DNA of 64,000 nt from Microbacterium murale (GCF_014635185.1 NZ_BMCM01000001.1:1-64000); one strand, 5' to 3'. Positions 26,072-35,926 are shown, counted from the first letter of the stretch. A program made the numbers and translations. The notes: a model not told the origin generated them from the letters alone.

Positions 26072-27781
26072 TCAGCGAATCTCGCCGGCAGCGACGGTCT
26101 CCGCCAGCGCGAGCACGCGCGGCAGGTGGTGGGCGGCGTAGAAGCCGGCATCCGTCAGGCGCGCGGCATCCGCCTCGGTCGGCGTCTCATGCGCCGAGAC
26201 CGCGACCGCGGCGAGCGCGTGCATCCAGCCGCCGGCGAGGGTGCCGAGCAGCATGAGGTAGGGAACGCCGACGGCGTACGCATCGCGCGGAGACTCGGCG
26301 AATCCGAGCACCGCGTCGGTAGCGCGGCGAGCGGCGTCGAGCGCGCGAGTCAACCGATCCGCGAGCGGCGCACCCTGCAGTGCTTCCACCGTCCGCTCGA
26401 TCTCGGAGAACAACTCGGCGACGGTCGCCCCCCGATCGCGCAGCACCTTGCGTCCGATGAGGTCGTTCGCCTGGATCGCCGTCGTCCCCTCGTAGATCGG
26501 CACGATGCGGGCATCCCGATAGTGCTGCGCGGCCCCGGTCTCCTCTATGAATCCCATGCCTCCGTAGACCTGGATGCCGTCGGACGTCACCCGGAGCGCC
26601 TCCTCGCTCGTCCACCCCTTGAGGATGGGGACGAACAGCTCGGCCATGCGGAGCACGTCTTCGCCGCTGTCGGCACGATCGAACAGGTCCCCGACGAACA
26701 CCGACAGCGCACGCATGGCGAACACCTGGCTCGACATGGAACCGAGGATGCGGCGCACATCCGGATGCTCGGCGATCGTCGCGCCGGCCGGTCGTTCGAG
26801 CACACGCCCCTGCAGCCGTCCTGCGGCGTACGAGGCGGCACCCTGGTAGGCACGGTCGGAGATACCGGTGGCCTGGTGGCCCATGCCCACGCGGGCGGAG
26901 TTCATCATCACGAACATGCCGGCGAGCCCGCCATGCAGCTCCCCCACGAGGTAGCCGGTGGCGTCCTCGTACGCGAGCACGCAGGTGGGGCTGGCGTGGA
27001 TGCCGAGCTTGTGCTCGATCGCGACGGTCTCGATCCGGTTGCGCTCCCCCAGCGATCCATCGGCGTTCACCAGGAGACGCGGGGCGACGAACAGGGAGAG
27101 CCCCTTGGCACCGTCCGGTGCGCCGGGAGTGCGGGCGAGCACGAGGTGCACGATGTTCTCCGCGGCGTCATGGTCGCCCCAGGTGATGAATATCTTCTGC
27201 CCGCTGATCGACCACGATCCGTCATCCCTCGGCGTTGCGATCGTGCGGATCGCGCCGAGATCGGTGCCGGCATCCGGCTCGGTGAGGTTCATCGTGCCGG
27301 TCCACTCGCCGCTGACGAGCTTGGTCAGGTACGTCTCGCGAAGCTCTTCGGATGCCGCGGCGTCGAGGGCATGGATCGCACCGGAGCTCAGCATCCAGCA
27401 CAGGGCGAATGCGGCATTCGAGGCGTTCCAGATCTCACCGAGTCCTGCGCCGACCGATGCCGGCAGGCCGTCGCCGCCGGCGGACTCGGGGGCAGTCGCG
27501 GTGACCCAGCCCGCCGCGACGAGTGCCTGGTACGCCTCGGCGAAGCCATCGGGAAGGTGCACGTCGCCGTCCCGGAGTTGAGCGCCTGCCTTGTCACCGC
27601 CGGCATCGAGCGGAGCGAGGACCTCCGCGGCGAACTCACCCGCGCCGGCGATGATCTCCACGGCGTCCTCGGCCGTGAGTGCGCCGTCCGACGCGGTGGC
27701 GACGATGTCGCGGCCGAACGCCTCCCCGTAGAGGAAGGCGTAGTCGGCGACGGGCGGGACGTAGGGGATGTTGGCGGTCAT
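26072..27781 (-). CDS. acyl-CoA dehydrogenase
   Basis: The 569-residue protein has the acyl-CoA dehydrogenase domains in order: helical N-domain, beta middle domain (TGTMNLTEPDAGTDLGAI near 165) and C-domain with the likely catalytic Glu in VPIYEGTTAIQ near 450, plus a C-terminal extension found in long forms. It catalyses the first FAD-dependent step of beta-oxidation; chain length is unknown. The start at 27781 fits the family (MTANIPYVPPV). A palindrome between its promoter elements suggests TetR-type control. Confidence 0.9.
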   Translation of the reverse strand: MTANIPYVPPVADYAFLYGEAFGRDIVATASDGALTAEDAVEIIAGAGEFAAEVLAPLDAGGDKAGAQLRDGDVHLPDGFAEAYQALVAAGWVTATAPESAGGDGLPASVGAGLGEIWNASNAAFALCWMLSSGAIHALDAAASEELRETYLTKLVSGEWTGTMNLTEPDAGTDLGAIRTIATPRDDGSWSISGQKIFITWGDHDAAENIVHLVLARTPGAPDGAKGLSLFVAPRLLVNADGSLGERNRIETVAIEHKLGIHASPTCVLAYEDATGYLVGELHGGLAGMFVMMNSARVGMGHQATGISDRAYQGAASYAAGRLQGRVLERPAGATIAEHPDVRRILGSMSSQVFAMRALSVFVGDLFDRADSGEDVLRMAELFVPILKGWTSEEALRVTSDGIQVYGGMGFIEETGAAQHYRDARIVPIYEGTTAIQANDLIGRKVLRDRGATVAELFSEIERTVEALQGAPLADRLTRALDAARRATDAVLGFAESPRDAYAVGVPYLMLLGTLAGGWMHALAAVAVSAHETPTEADAARLTDAGFYAAHHLPRVLALAETVAAGEIR

Positions 27782-27813
27782 CGATGACTCCTGACGGTGA
27801 GAGACTCCGATCC

Positions 27814-27836
27814 ATCTTAGCTGAGACTGAGTCTCA
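27814..27836 (-). promoter_or_regulatory. promoter with operator of the acyl-CoA dehydrogenase gene
   Basis: On the minus strand a -10 TAAGAT lies at 27814-27819. Directly upstream (27822-27836) is the palindrome TGAGACTGAGTCTCA, arms TGAGAC/GTCTCA, filling the spacer where a repressor would block RNA polymerase. Similar AGACT/AGTCT palindromes are targets of TetR-family fatty-acid regulators. No TetR gene is nearby, so the regulator would act in trans. Confidence 0.55.
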
Positions 27837-27911
27837 TCACTAGACGTTCGCGCTTCGAGCCCTGTGGATAACGTGCGCGGTGCGGGAGGGATGCCGATTA
27901 CGCTCGCCGTC

Positions 27912-28313
27912 ATGTCGACCCTCGCTCCACGGCGCCGAATCGAGGCACGTATACGGCGCATCGTCTCACTCGTGCTCAGCACAGTCTGCGGTGTGATCCT
28001 CGTCGCGAACGTCGTGCTGTTCTTGGAGCGCCCGTCGACGTTCTTCACAGATGGAGCGTTCGGGCTGGCACCGATTCCCACTCTGCTCGTGCACGCGCTG
28101 TGGTGGACGCCCGTCGCCGCGACCGCGGCAGTGCTCGTCATCGGCACGATGCCCGAGGCTGCCAAAGGTTCGCCAACTGTCGATCAGCTCCCGAGACGGC
28201 TCCCCATGATGGCCGCAGTGGTCGCGCTCTGCGTCGCCGTCGCGTTCATCGCGGTGCCCAGCGTGATATTCATCGCGTCGATCATGACCGTCGTGTTCGC
28301 TGCTGTGCTCTGA
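27912..28313 (+). CDS. small membrane protein, unknown function
   Basis: The product is about 133 residues with a basic start (RRRIEARIRR) and three predicted membrane segments: near residues 16-38, 57-79 and 95-130. I recognise no family. The start is uncertain: ATG at 27912, ATG at 27891 and GTG at 27864 are all in frame, and none has a well-spaced ribosome binding site. It precedes an aminotransferase gene by 33 bases. Confidence 0.55.
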   Translation: MSTLAPRRRIEARIRRIVSLVLSTVCGVILVANVVLFLERPSTFFTDGAFGLAPIPTLLVHALWWTPVAATAAVLVIGTMPEAAKGSPTVDQLPRRLPMMAAVVALCVAVAFIAVPSVIFIASIMTVVFAAVL

Positions 28314-28346
28314 CACGGGCTGACGCATCCGAGTAGCATCTGAGGT

Positions 28347-29546
28347 GTGACCGAACGCGCTCCTCTCTCCCGCAAACTGTCCGCCATCGCCGAGTCCGCG
28401 ACCCTCAAGGTGGATGCCAAGGCCAAGGCTCTGAAGGCCGAGGGCAAGCCCGTCATCTCGTACGCGGCGGGCGAGCCCGACTTCGCCACGCCGCAGTTCA
28501 TCGTGGATGCTGCCGCTGAGGCGCTCGCCGACCCGGCGAACTATCGCTACACCCCTGCGGCAGGTCTTCCCGCACTGCGCGAGGCGATCGCCGCCAAGAC
28601 CCTCCGCGATTCCGGCCTCGAGGTCGCGCCCAGCCAGGTGATCGTCACCAATGGCGGCAAGCAGTCCGTCTACCAGGCCTTCCAGACCGTTCTCAACCCG
28701 GGCGATGAGGTGCTACTGCCCGCCCCTTACTGGACGACCTACCCGGAGGCGATCGCCCTGGCCGACGGCATCCCGGTCGAGGTCTTCGCCGGCGCCGATC
28801 AGGATTACAAGGTCACCACCCTGCAGCTCGAGGCGGCGCGCACAGAGCGCACCACCGCGCTCGTGTTCGTCTCGCCCTCGAACCCCACCGGTGCGGTCTA
28901 CACGGCCGAGGAGACGAAGGCGATCGGCGAGTGGGCCGTCGAGCACGGCATCTGGATCATCTCCGACGAGATCTACCAGAACCTCACCTACGAAGGCGTC
29001 AAGGCGACCTCGATCGTGGAGGCTGTTCCGGATGCGGCAGCGCAGACGATCCTCGTGAACGGCGTCGCCAAGACCTATGCGATGACCGGATGGCGCGTGG
29101 GCTGGATGGTCGGGCCTGCTGACGCGATCAAGATCGCCGGCAATCTGCAGTCACATCTGAGCAGCAACGTGAACAACGTCGCTCAGCGCGGCGCGATCGC
29201 CGCCCTGAACGGCCCGCAGGACGAGTCGGAGCGCTTCCGCGAGGCGTTCGATCGCCGCCGACGCCTGATCGTCGCCGAACTCTCGAAGATCAATGGCGTG
29301 CGTGTGCCGAACCCGCTCGGCGCGTTCTACGTGTATCCGGACGTGCAGGGCCTGCTGGGCCGCACGTGGGGCGGCGTGACCCCGACGACGTCACTCGAAC
29401 TCGCGGATCTGATCCTGGATCAGGCCGAGGTCGCGGTCGTGCCGGGCGAGGCCTTCGGCCCGTCCGGTTACCTGCGCCTGTCGTACGCGCTCGGAGACGA
29501 CCAGCTGTTGGAGGGCGTGCAGCGCCTGCAGCGCCTGTTCGCCTAG
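28347..29546 (+). CDS. class I aminotransferase, aspartate aminotransferase-like
   Basis: The 399-residue enzyme has the PLP lysine in [14 protein letters not shown] (near 239), [12 protein letters not shown] near 172 and a C-terminal arginine region (GYLRLSYA). This is the Ib-type aspartate/prephenate aminotransferase layout. It probably interconverts aspartate and oxaloacetate with glutamate. It starts with GTG; TGAGG is the only weak ribosome binding site, so the mRNA leader may be very short. It converges on a VOC gene only 10 bases away. Confidence 0.9.
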   Translation: MTERAPLSRKLSAIAESATLKVDAKAKALKAEGKPVISYAAGEPDFATPQFIVDAAAEALADPANYRYTPAAGLPALREAIAAKTLRDSGLEVAPSQVIVTNGGKQSVYQAFQTVLNPGDEVLLPAPYWTTYPEAIALADGIPVEVFAGADQDYKVTTLQLEAARTERTTALVFVSPSNPTGAVYTAEETKAIGEWAVEHGIWIISDEIYQNLTYEGVKATSIVEAVPDAAAQTILVNGVAKTYAMTGWRVGWMVGPADAIKIAGNLQSHLSSNVNNVAQRGAIAALNGPQDESERFREAFDRRRRLIVAELSKINGVRVPNPLGAFYVYPDVQGLLGRTWGGVTPTTSLELADLILDQAEVAVVPGEAFGPSGYLRLSYALGDDQLLEGVQRLQRLFA

Positions 29547-29556
29547 TGCAACGCGC

Positions 29557-29955
29557 TCACTCCTCCTGATATCCGATGAGCCAGCGGATGCCGTAGCGAT
29601 CGGTCACCTGACCGTCGAAGTCGCCCCAGGCGCGCTTCTGCAGTGGGTCGACGTTCGTTCCGCCCTCTGACAACTGCGCGAACCATCGCTGCAGCACGGC
29701 AGCCTCGGCAGTGCCGAGCAGCGAGAAGGTCGCGCCGACGATGTGCACGGCATCCTGATCGGGGCCGGCGTCCGAGCCGAACAGCTCGACGGCGCCGGAC
29801 ACCGCGCCGTGCGCGATCGCATCGCCGGGTCCGTCGGTGCGGCTGAACTGCTCGTACGTGAACAGCGACAGCTCACCGCCGAACACCTCGTGGTAGAAGG
29901 TCAGCGCATCGCGGGCGTTGCCGGGGAAGAACAGGTACGGGACGAGTCCACTCAT
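29557..29955 (-). CDS. PhnB-like VOC-family protein
   Basis: The 132-residue protein matches the PhnB-like branch of the VOC fold: LVPYLFFPGNARDALTFYHE at the start, LSEGGTNVDPLQKRAWGDFD in the middle and DRYGIRWLIGY at the end. These proteins are common, and most have no known substrate. It is 39 bases downstream of murB on the same strand. Confidence 0.85.
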   Translation of the reverse strand: MSGLVPYLFFPGNARDALTFYHEVFGGELSLFTYEQFSRTDGPGDAIAHGAVSGAVELFGSDAGPDQDAVHIVGATFSLLGTAEAAVLQRWFAQLSEGGTNVDPLQKRAWGDFDGQVTDRYGIRWLIGYQEE

Positions 29956-29994
29956 GCGGGCGAGTGTAGCGCGGACCTCGTACAGCCGAGACTC

Positions 29995-31140
29995 TTACAG
30001 ATCGACGTCGATCAGCACAGGTTCGGGCTGCAGCAGCAGTCCGAACTCCGACTGCACTCGCGACTGGATGAATCGGGCGAGCTCGGCCAGTTCGGCGGCG
30101 GTCGCCCCTCCCCTGTTGGTCAGCGCCAAAGCGTGCTTGGTCGACACTCCGGCGCGAGAGCGCGGCAGGCGGAACCCCTTCGAGATGCCGGCGTTCTCGA
30201 TCAGCCACGCTGCGCTCACCTTGACTTCGCTGCGTGCGGACGGCGTCGGCGCGATGAAGCCGTCGTATGCGCCGAGCGGGATGACGGTCACAGCATCCAG
30301 ATCGGGCGTGACCGGCCATCTCGGGCATTCGGGTGGCAGCTGGAGGGCGACCGATTCCGCCACGATCGCGTTCTGGAAGAACGATCCGGCACTAGCGGTG
30401 TCCGGATCGGCGGGGTTCAGCAGCATCCCCTTCTGCGCGCGGATCCAGAGGATCTGCTCCCTCACCCACTCGAGAGGCACCGGCTGCTCGGCGGCGTCGC
30501 CCGACAACCCGAGCGCACGTCGCAGCTGCTCACCACGCACGACGCGCCCGGCGGGGCCGACGTCCGCGAGGTCCAGCGTCACGGACAGGATCACAGCACG
30601 TCGAAGCGGCACGCCGCCATGGTGGTGCTTGAGCACGGAGGTGCGGAACCCGAGCCCGAGTTCGGATGCCGGCACGGTCGAGACGTCGCCGGTCGACTCG
30701 TCGATCATCTCGACCTCGACCAGTGTCGACTGGATCTCCTGCCCGTACGCTCCGACGTTCTGCACCGGCGCTGCCCCGACTGTGCCCGGGATGCCGCTCA
30801 TCGCCTCGATACCGGCGAGCCCGTGCTCGACCGTGTACGCGACCAGGGCATCCCAGTCGTGCCCGGCCTGAGCGCGCACGCGCACCCGACCTTCGTGCGG
30901 GGACGGAAGTCGTTCGACGCCAGAGGTCAGCACACGGATGACCGTGCCGTAGAAGGGCTCATCGCCGGCGAAGAGGTTGGATCCGCCGCCCAGCACGAAC
31001 CACTCATCCCCTCGTGCCCACGTGTCGCGCAGCGCGTCGATGAGGTCGGGGGTGCTCGTGGCATCCAGCATCCGCTCGGGGGCGGCGCCGGTGCGCAGCG
31101 TCGTCAGCTGCGCGAGCGGGATGGGGGTGATCTCGGTCAT
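29995..31140 (-). CDS. murB: UDP-N-acetylmuramate dehydrogenase
   Basis: The 381-residue flavoenzyme has the FAD-binding GGGSNLFAGDEPF (near 50), the region IPGTVGAAPVQNVGAYGQEI near 116 and the catalytic serine in SAGSFFQNAIV near 233. It reduces UDP-GlcNAc-enolpyruvate to UDP-MurNAc with NADPH in peptidoglycan synthesis. It lies 10 bases after the MaoC-like gene, an arrangement seen in several actinobacteria. Confidence 0.95.
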   Translation of the reverse strand: MTEITPIPLAQLTTLRTGAAPERMLDATSTPDLIDALRDTWARGDEWFVLGGGSNLFAGDEPFYGTVIRVLTSGVERLPSPHEGRVRVRAQAGHDWDALVAYTVEHGLAGIEAMSGIPGTVGAAPVQNVGAYGQEIQSTLVEVEMIDESTGDVSTVPASELGLGFRTSVLKHHHGGVPLRRAVILSVTLDLADVGPAGRVVRGEQLRRALGLSGDAAEQPVPLEWVREQILWIRAQKGMLLNPADPDTASAGSFFQNAIVAESVALQLPPECPRWPVTPDLDAVTVIPLGAYDGFIAPTPSARSEVKVSAAWLIENAGISKGFRLPRSRAGVSTKHALALTNRGGATAAELAELARFIQSRVQSEFGLLLQPEPVLIDVDL

Positions 31141-31150
31141 GTCGGGCGGC

Positions 31151-31549
31151 TCAGAGCACGACGCGCAGCTGTGCTTTGACGAGGACCGTCGTGTCGGCGT
31201 GCTTCACCGTGAGGTCGATGCGCACGCTCTGCTCATCAACCGCTCCGACCTTGGCGAGCACCGAGACGTCGGCGCCGTTGTCGGGATCGACAACGACCGG
31301 GCGAGTGAAACGCACCCCGTAGTCGGTGATCTTCGATGAATCGCCGAGCGCCGCCACGACCACAGACGACGCGAGACCCATGGTCAGCATGCCGTGCGCG
31401 AGCACGCCGGGCAGACCGACGGATGCCGCGATTTCGTCACGGTAGTGGATCGGGTTGAAGTCGCCGGAGGCTCCGGCGTAGCGGACCAGCGACTCGCGCG
31501 TGAGATGAATGGTGCGCTCGGCGATGACGTCTCCGACGGTGTAGCTCAT
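31151..31549 (-). CDS. MaoC-family dehydratase, HadB-like
   Basis: The 132-residue hot-dog-fold protein contains the hydratase-2 motif YAGASGDFNPIHYRDEIA (residues 24-41), with the catalytic Asp and His. In mycobacteria HadB pairs with HadA or HadC as the fatty-acid elongation dehydratase. Its ATG overlaps the stop of the upstream HadA-like gene (ATGA), consistent with an obligate heterodimer. It probably dehydrates 3-hydroxyacyl chains. Confidence 0.85.
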   Translation of the reverse strand: MSYTVGDVIAERTIHLTRESLVRYAGASGDFNPIHYRDEIAASVGLPGVLAHGMLTMGLASSVVVAALGDSSKITDYGVRFTRPVVVDPDNGADVSVLAKVGAVDEQSVRIDLTVKHADTTVLVKAQLRVVL

Positions 31550-32013
31550 GCCTTCCCCTCCCCGTCGTTGTCCTCGGAGCCGACGAGCAGCACGCTCGTC
31601 GCCGTGACGACGTGCTCGCCGGCCGCATCGGTGATCTCCGCTTCACTCGTGATCATCGCGTTGCCCGCCATCATGCGGATGCCGGTGACCTTGAGGCGCC
31701 CCGACAGCTCGTCGCCCGCGACGATCGGGCGCGTGTACGCGAAGCGCTGCTCGGCGTGGATGGTGCGCGCCAGCTCGATCCCGGAGTCGGGTTCGCTCAG
31801 CAGCTGCTGCAGCGTCTGGTCCTGGATGACCATCGCGAACGTCGGCGGAGCCACCACGTCTGCGTATCCGAGCGCACGCGCCGCGTCGACGTCGACGTGC
31901 AGCGGAGCGTCGGCGAAGACGGCGCGCGCGAACTCGCGCACCTTCTCGCGGCCGACCAGATAGGGCGGGGTCGGCGGGAATTCCCTGCCGATCAGTTCGG
32001 AGTTCACAGGCAC
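31546..32013 (-). CDS. FAS1-like dehydratase domain protein, HadA/HadC-like
   Basis: The 155-residue hot-dog protein lacks the catalytic Asp/His motif of its partner but has the family start (REFPPTPPYLVGREKVREFA) and a substrate-binding middle (APPTFAMVIQDQ). In Had complexes this subunit stabilises the long acyl chain while HadB does the chemistry. The two genes overlap by 4 bases. Confidence 0.82.
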   Translation of the reverse strand: MPVNSELIGREFPPTPPYLVGREKVREFARAVFADAPLHVDVDAARALGYADVVAPPTFAMVIQDQTLQQLLSEPDSGIELARTIHAEQRFAYTRPIVAGDELSGRLKVTGIRMMAGNAMITSEAEITDAAGEHVVTATSVLLVGSEDNDGEGKA

Positions 32014-32058
32014 TGTCCGAGTCTACCGACCGGAGCCCGCGGCCCGGCACAGCTGCGG

Positions 32059-32868
32059 TCAGCGCCGGCGCATGCGGAGGGCCTTGACCGCCATCTGCAC
32101 AGCGATCACCACGAGGTATGCCGCGAACAGCATGTTGCCGAGGAACGGGTCGATCAGCGTCGCGAGCCACGCGCCGAGCGCGGTCGTCGTGCACGCCGAG
32201 ACGCCGATGAGGCCGGCCGCGAGCAGGTCGACGTTGCGGTGGCGGAGATTGCCGATCGTGCCGGAGATCGCCGTGGGGATCATCATCAGCAGCGAGGTGC
32301 CCTTCGCCTCGAGGTCGCTCGTGCCGAACACGAGCATCAGCACGGGGACGACGATCACGCCGCCGCCGACGCCGATGAGGCCCGCGATGATCCCCGTGAG
32401 CACGCCGACGAGGGCGAGCCCAGCGCCGTTCAGCCAGCCGAGTTCGAACTCGGCCGCGCGTGACGGGATCACGAGGAACAGGCTGATGATCACCAGTACG
32501 AGGAAACCGACGAATCCCCAGCGCAGTGCGCTCTGCGAGATACGAGGCAGCAGGCGGGTGCCGACCTGGGCGCCGATCACGGCGCCTGCGGCGAGGATGA
32601 GGGCGGGAATCCACGCCACGGATCCGGATGCCGCGTACGAGATCACGCCGACGCTCGCGGTGGGAACGATCGCCGCGAGCGAGGTGCCGGCGGCGAGCCG
32701 CTGGTCGAAGCTCAGGAACAGCACGAGCAGCGGAACGATGACCGTCCCGCCCCCGACCCCGAAGAGCCCGGACAGGAGGCCGGCGACGAGTCCGATGAGG
32801 ACGAAGGTCACATAGGCGCGGGGGCCTCGGATCCGTGGAGCGAGTTCGTCAGAGGTTCCGGGCACCAC
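32059..32868 (-). CDS. TSUP-family (TauE/SafE) anion exporter
   Basis: The 269-residue membrane protein has two homologous halves, each with the TSUP glycine motif: GLLSGLFGVGGGTVIVP near residue 28 and GIIAGLIGVGGGVIVVP near 158. About eight helices are predicted. Members move sulfite or other organosulfur anions; the substrate here is unknown. It lies 45 bases upstream of the HadA-like gene. Confidence 0.88.
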   Translation of the reverse strand: MVPGTSDELAPRIRGPRAYVTFVLIGLVAGLLSGLFGVGGGTVIVPLLVLFLSFDQRLAAGTSLAAIVPTASVGVISYAASGSVAWIPALILAAGAVIGAQVGTRLLPRISQSALRWGFVGFLVLVIISLFLVIPSRAAEFELGWLNGAGLALVGVLTGIIAGLIGVGGGVIVVPVLMLVFGTSDLEAKGTSLLMMIPTAISGTIGNLRHRNVDLLAAGLIGVSACTTTALGAWLATLIDPFLGNMLFAAYLVVIAVQMAVKALRMRRR

Positions 32869-32928
32869 GTCAGACTATCGCGGGTGCCGCCGGCATCCGG
32901 CATCCGGCCGAAGCGTCGGCGCAACGCA

Positions 32929-32967
32929 AGAAGGCCCGCCTTCCCTGAACGGGATGGCGGGCCTTCT
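32929..32967 (-). terminator. terminator of the rpoA-rplQ end
   Basis: AGAAGGCCCGCC (32929-32940) pairs perfectly with 32956-32967, and a short inner stem (TCCC/GGGA) sits in the loop. It starts 26 bases past the rplQ stop and closes the ribosomal super-operon. Confidence 0.75.
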
Positions 32968-32993
32968 CGGCGGAAGAACTCCGGGGCGGCGTG

Positions 32994-33707
32994 TTACTTG
33001 CCGGCCTCGACGAACCCTGCGGCCTCAGCGGCCTCGGCGGTGCGGAACCAGACCTCGGCGACCGTCGCGTCGTACCACTGACCGTCGGGGCGGTGGAACT
33101 TCATCGAGTCCTTGTTGCCCTTGATGTCGAAGCCCTCGGGCGCCGAGCCGTCCTCGTTCGCAGCGGCGGAGTCGGCACCGAAGCCACCGTCGACGAGTGC
33201 AGCGGCGGCGGTAGTCTCAGCGGCTGCGCCCTCCTCCTGCGACTCGGCACCGGCGTCGGCGGCCTCATCGGCCTTCGGAGCCTCTGCGGCCTTCGGAGCC
33301 TTCTCAGCCTTCGGCTCAGCCTTGGCGGTGGCCTTCTTCTTCGGCGTGACGGGCTCGAGGACGAGCTCGATCACTGCCATCGGGGCGTTGTCGCCCTTGC
33401 GGTTTCCGACCTTCGTGATGCGGGTGTAGCCACCCTCACGGTCGGCGACCAGCGGTGCGATCTCGGTGAAGAGAGTGTGAACGACCTGCTTGTCACCGAT
33501 GATCGACAGCACCCGGCGACGGGCGTGCAGGTCGCCGCGCTTGGCGAACGTGATCAGGCGCTCAGCGAGCGGACGAAGGCGCTTGGCCTTGGTCTCGGTC
33601 GTCTTGATCGACTTGTGGGTGTACAGAGCCGCGGCAAGGTTGGCAAGCAGCAGACGCTCGTGGGCGGGGCCGCCTCCGAGGCGGGGACCCTTGGTGGGCT
33701 TAGGCAT
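32994..33707 (-). CDS. rplQ: 50S ribosomal protein L17 with long C-terminal extension
   Basis: Residues 1-120 are a complete L17 ([20 protein letters not shown]). Residues 121-190 are an Ala/Lys then Ala/Glu-rich linker. The last 45 residues form a compact module starting [18 protein letters not shown] and ending [10 protein letters not shown], like the small sunset-type domain seen on some actinobacterial proteins. E. coli L17 is 127 residues, so this doubles it. L17 lies at the polypeptide exit, where an exposed tail could recruit factors. It is the last gene of the cluster. Confidence 0.95.
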   Translation of the reverse strand: MPKPTKGPRLGGGPAHERLLLANLAAALYTHKSIKTTETKAKRLRPLAERLITFAKRGDLHARRRVLSIIGDKQVVHTLFTEIAPLVADREGGYTRITKVGNRKGDNAPMAVIELVLEPVTPKKKATAKAEPKAEKAPKAAEAPKADEAADAGAESQEEGAAAETTAAAALVDGGFGADSAAANEDGSAPEGFDIKGNKDSMKFHRPDGQWYDATVAEVWFRTAEAAEAAGFVEAGK

Positions 33708-33741
33708 ATTGATCTAACTCCTGGTCAGAATTTCGGGAAGG

Positions 33742-34731
33742 TCAGAAGGACTCGTCTTCGCCTGCGCCGTAGAAGTGGGCGCCGTCGAAACCGGGCACCG
33801 AATCCTTGAGCGACAGACCGAGCGAGATGAGCTTGTCGCGCACCTCGTCGACCGACTTCTGGCCGAAGTTGCGGATGTTCATGAGCTGCGTCTCGGACAG
33901 TGCCACGAGCTCGGACACCGTGTTGATGCCCTCGCGCTTGAGGCAGTTGTACGAACGGACCGACAGGTCGAGGTCTTCGATCGGCATCGACAGTTCGCTG
34001 GAGAGCACGGGCTCAACGGGTGCCGGACCGATCTCGATGCCCTCGGCCTCGACGTTCAGCTCGCGGGCCAGACCGAACAGCTCGGTCAGGGTCTTCGCGG
34101 CCGACGCGATGGCGTCACGCGGGAGCATGCTGTTCTTCGTCTCGACGTCGAGGATCAGCTTGTCGAAGTCGGTGCGCTCACCGGCGCGAGTCGCCTCGAC
34201 GCGGTAGCTGACCTTGAGGACCGGCGAGTAGATCGAGTCCACGGGGATCTGCCCGGCCTCGGCGTACTCGTTGCGGTTCTGGGTCGCCGACACGTAGCCG
34301 CGGCCACGCTCGATCGTGAGCTCGAGCTCGAACTTCGCGGTGTCGTTGAGCGTCGCGATGACGAGCTCGGGGTTGTGGACCTCGACACCGGCCGGAGCCG
34401 AGATGTCAGCGGCGGTCACTTCACCGGCACCGGTCTTGCGCAGGTACGCCGTGATGGGCTCGTCACGCTCGGACGAGACGACGAGCTGCTTGATGTTGAG
34501 GATGATCTCGGTGACATCCTCCTTCACGCCGGGGATGGTGCTGAACTCGTGCAGCACGCCGTCGAGACGGATGCTGGTGACAGCAGCGCCGGGGATCGAC
34601 GAGAGCAGGCTGCGACGCAGCGCGTTACCGATGGTGTAGCCGAAGCCGGGCTCGAGCGGCTCGATGATGAACCGGCTGCGGTCCTCGGCGATCTTTTCCT
34701 CGGTCAGTGTGGGACGCTGTGCAATGAGCAC
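33742..34731 (-). CDS. rpoA: DNA-directed RNA polymerase subunit alpha
   Basis: The 329-residue protein has the N-terminal assembly domain ([20 protein letters not shown], residues 26-45) and the C-terminal DNA- and activator-binding domain ([15 protein letters not shown] near 260). It nucleates core polymerase assembly. It lies between rpsK and rplQ; rpsD, which sits here in E. coli, is absent, as in many actinobacteria. Confidence 0.97.
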   Translation of the reverse strand: MLIAQRPTLTEEKIAEDRSRFIIEPLEPGFGYTIGNALRRSLLSSIPGAAVTSIRLDGVLHEFSTIPGVKEDVTEIILNIKQLVVSSERDEPITAYLRKTGAGEVTAADISAPAGVEVHNPELVIATLNDTAKFELELTIERGRGYVSATQNRNEYAEAGQIPVDSIYSPVLKVSYRVEATRAGERTDFDKLILDVETKNSMLPRDAIASAAKTLTELFGLARELNVEAEGIEIGPAPVEPVLSSELSMPIEDLDLSVRSYNCLKREGINTVSELVALSETQLMNIRNFGQKSVDEVRDKLISLGLSLKDSVPGFDGAHFYGAGEDESF

Positions 34732-34828
34732 TCTGTGTTCCTTTCGATCACATGCCCGCTATATGACATGTGGTGGGGTGAGGTCTTGAGTTGTGAAAGT
34801 CTGAGCCCCGTCCGCGAACTCGTCGCGG

Positions 34829-34852
34829 GAGGGCGGTGAGTCGCCCGCCCTC
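34829..34852 (-). other. hairpin between rpsK and rpoA
   Basis: GAGGGCGG (34829-34836) pairs with CCGCCCTC (34845-34852) around an 8-nt loop, 24 bases past the rpsK stop in the 145-bp gap where rpsD would lie. It may adjust rpoA expression relative to the ribosomal proteins. Confidence 0.4.
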
Positions 34853-34876
34853 AGGCGAGCGACTCGACAGCCAGGG

Positions 34877-35275
34877 TCAGACGCGACGGCGCTTCGGCGG
34901 ACGGCATCCGTTGTGCGCCTGCGGGGTGACGTCCTGGATCGAACCGACCTCGAGGCCTGCGGCCGTCAGCGAGCGGATCGCGGTCTCGCGGCCCGAGCCC
35001 GGACCCTTCACGAAGACGTCGACCTTCTTGACGCCGTGCTCCTGAGCCTGGCGGGCGGCCGACTCGGCAGCCATGCCTGCGGCGTACGGGGTCGACTTGC
35101 GCGAGCCCTTGAAGCCCACTCCACCGGACGATGCCCAGCTGATGACAGCGCCGGACGGGTCGGTGATCGAGACGATCGTGTTGTTGAACGTCGACTTGAT
35201 GTGGGCCTGGCCCAGCGCGATGTTCTTCTTTTCCTTGCGGCGCGGCTTGCGCGCGGCGGCCTTGGGTGCAGCCAT
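34877..35275 (-). CDS. rpsK: 30S ribosomal protein S11
   Basis: This 132-residue protein has typical S11 features: [15 protein letters not shown] (residues 28-42) and the basic C-terminus [18 protein letters not shown]. It forms part of the 30S platform near the E site. It starts 30 bases after rpsM. Confidence 0.97.
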   Translation of the reverse strand: MAAPKAAARKPRRKEKKNIALGQAHIKSTFNNTIVSITDPSGAVISWASSGGVGFKGSRKSTPYAAGMAAESAARQAQEHGVKKVDVFVKGPGSGRETAIRSLTAAGLEVGSIQDVTPQAHNGCRPPKRRRV

Positions 35276-35305
35276 GAAAGTGTTCTCCTATTCCCTGGCC
35301 GCTGC

Positions 35306-35680
35306 TTAGCGGGCCTTCTTCTTGCCGGCGACGGTGCGCTTCGGGCCCTTGCGGGTACGGGCGTTGGTCTTGGTGCGCTGACCGCGGACGGGCAGGCCAC
35401 GACGGTGGCGGATGCCCTCGTACGAGCCGATCTCGACCTTGCGGCGGATGTCGGCGGTGACCTCGCGGCGCAGGTCACCCTCCACCTTGTAGTTGCCTTC
35501 GATGTGGTCACGAAGAGTGATCAGCTGCTCATCGCTGAGGTCCTTGACGCGGATCGACTCGTCGATCTCGGTCGCCTTGAGGATCTCGACGGAGCGGGTA
35601 CGGCCGATGCCGTAGATGTAGGTAAGGGCGATCACCACGCGCTTGTCGCGCGGGATGTCAACGCCGGCAAGACGTGCCAT
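35306..35680 (-). CDS. rpsM: 30S ribosomal protein S13
   Basis: This 124-residue protein starts [20 protein letters not shown] and has [20 protein letters not shown] near residue 88, the S13 signature. It contacts the P-site tRNA and the 50S subunit at the head of 30S. It follows rpmJ after 129 bases. Confidence 0.97.
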   Translation of the reverse strand: MARLAGVDIPRDKRVVIALTYIYGIGRTRSVEILKATEIDESIRVKDLSDEQLITLRDHIEGNYKVEGDLRREVTADIRRKVEIGSYEGIRHRRGLPVRGQRTKTNARTRKGPKRTVAGKKKAR

Positions 35681-35809
35681 GCGGTTCTCCTGGGATGTGT
35701 AGAGGTGTGGAGCAGGATGTGGACCCGGGCCTCTGTCCCGAGGTGTCCCTCACTTGCGTGAGTTCTTGATCCTGCCTTTATGTGTTCAGTTGTGAGTCGG
35801 ATCCGGAGA

Positions 35810-35926
35810 TCAGCCCTGGCGCTGTTTGTGGCGCGGGTTGCTCTTGCAGATGACCATGACGCGGCCGTGACGGCGGATCACCTTGCAGTGATCGCACATG
35901 GGCTTGACGCTGGGCTTGACCTTCAT
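35810..35926 (-). CDS. rpmJ: 50S ribosomal protein L36
   Basis: This short gene encodes 38 residues ([20 protein letters not shown] at the start, NPRHKQRQG at the end). The zinc ligands are C11, C14 and C27 with H33, the zinc-binding (C+) form of L36. It lies between infA and rpsM as usual. Confidence 0.96.
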   Translation of the reverse strand: MKVKPSVKPMCDHCKVIRRHGRVMVICKSNPRHKQRQG

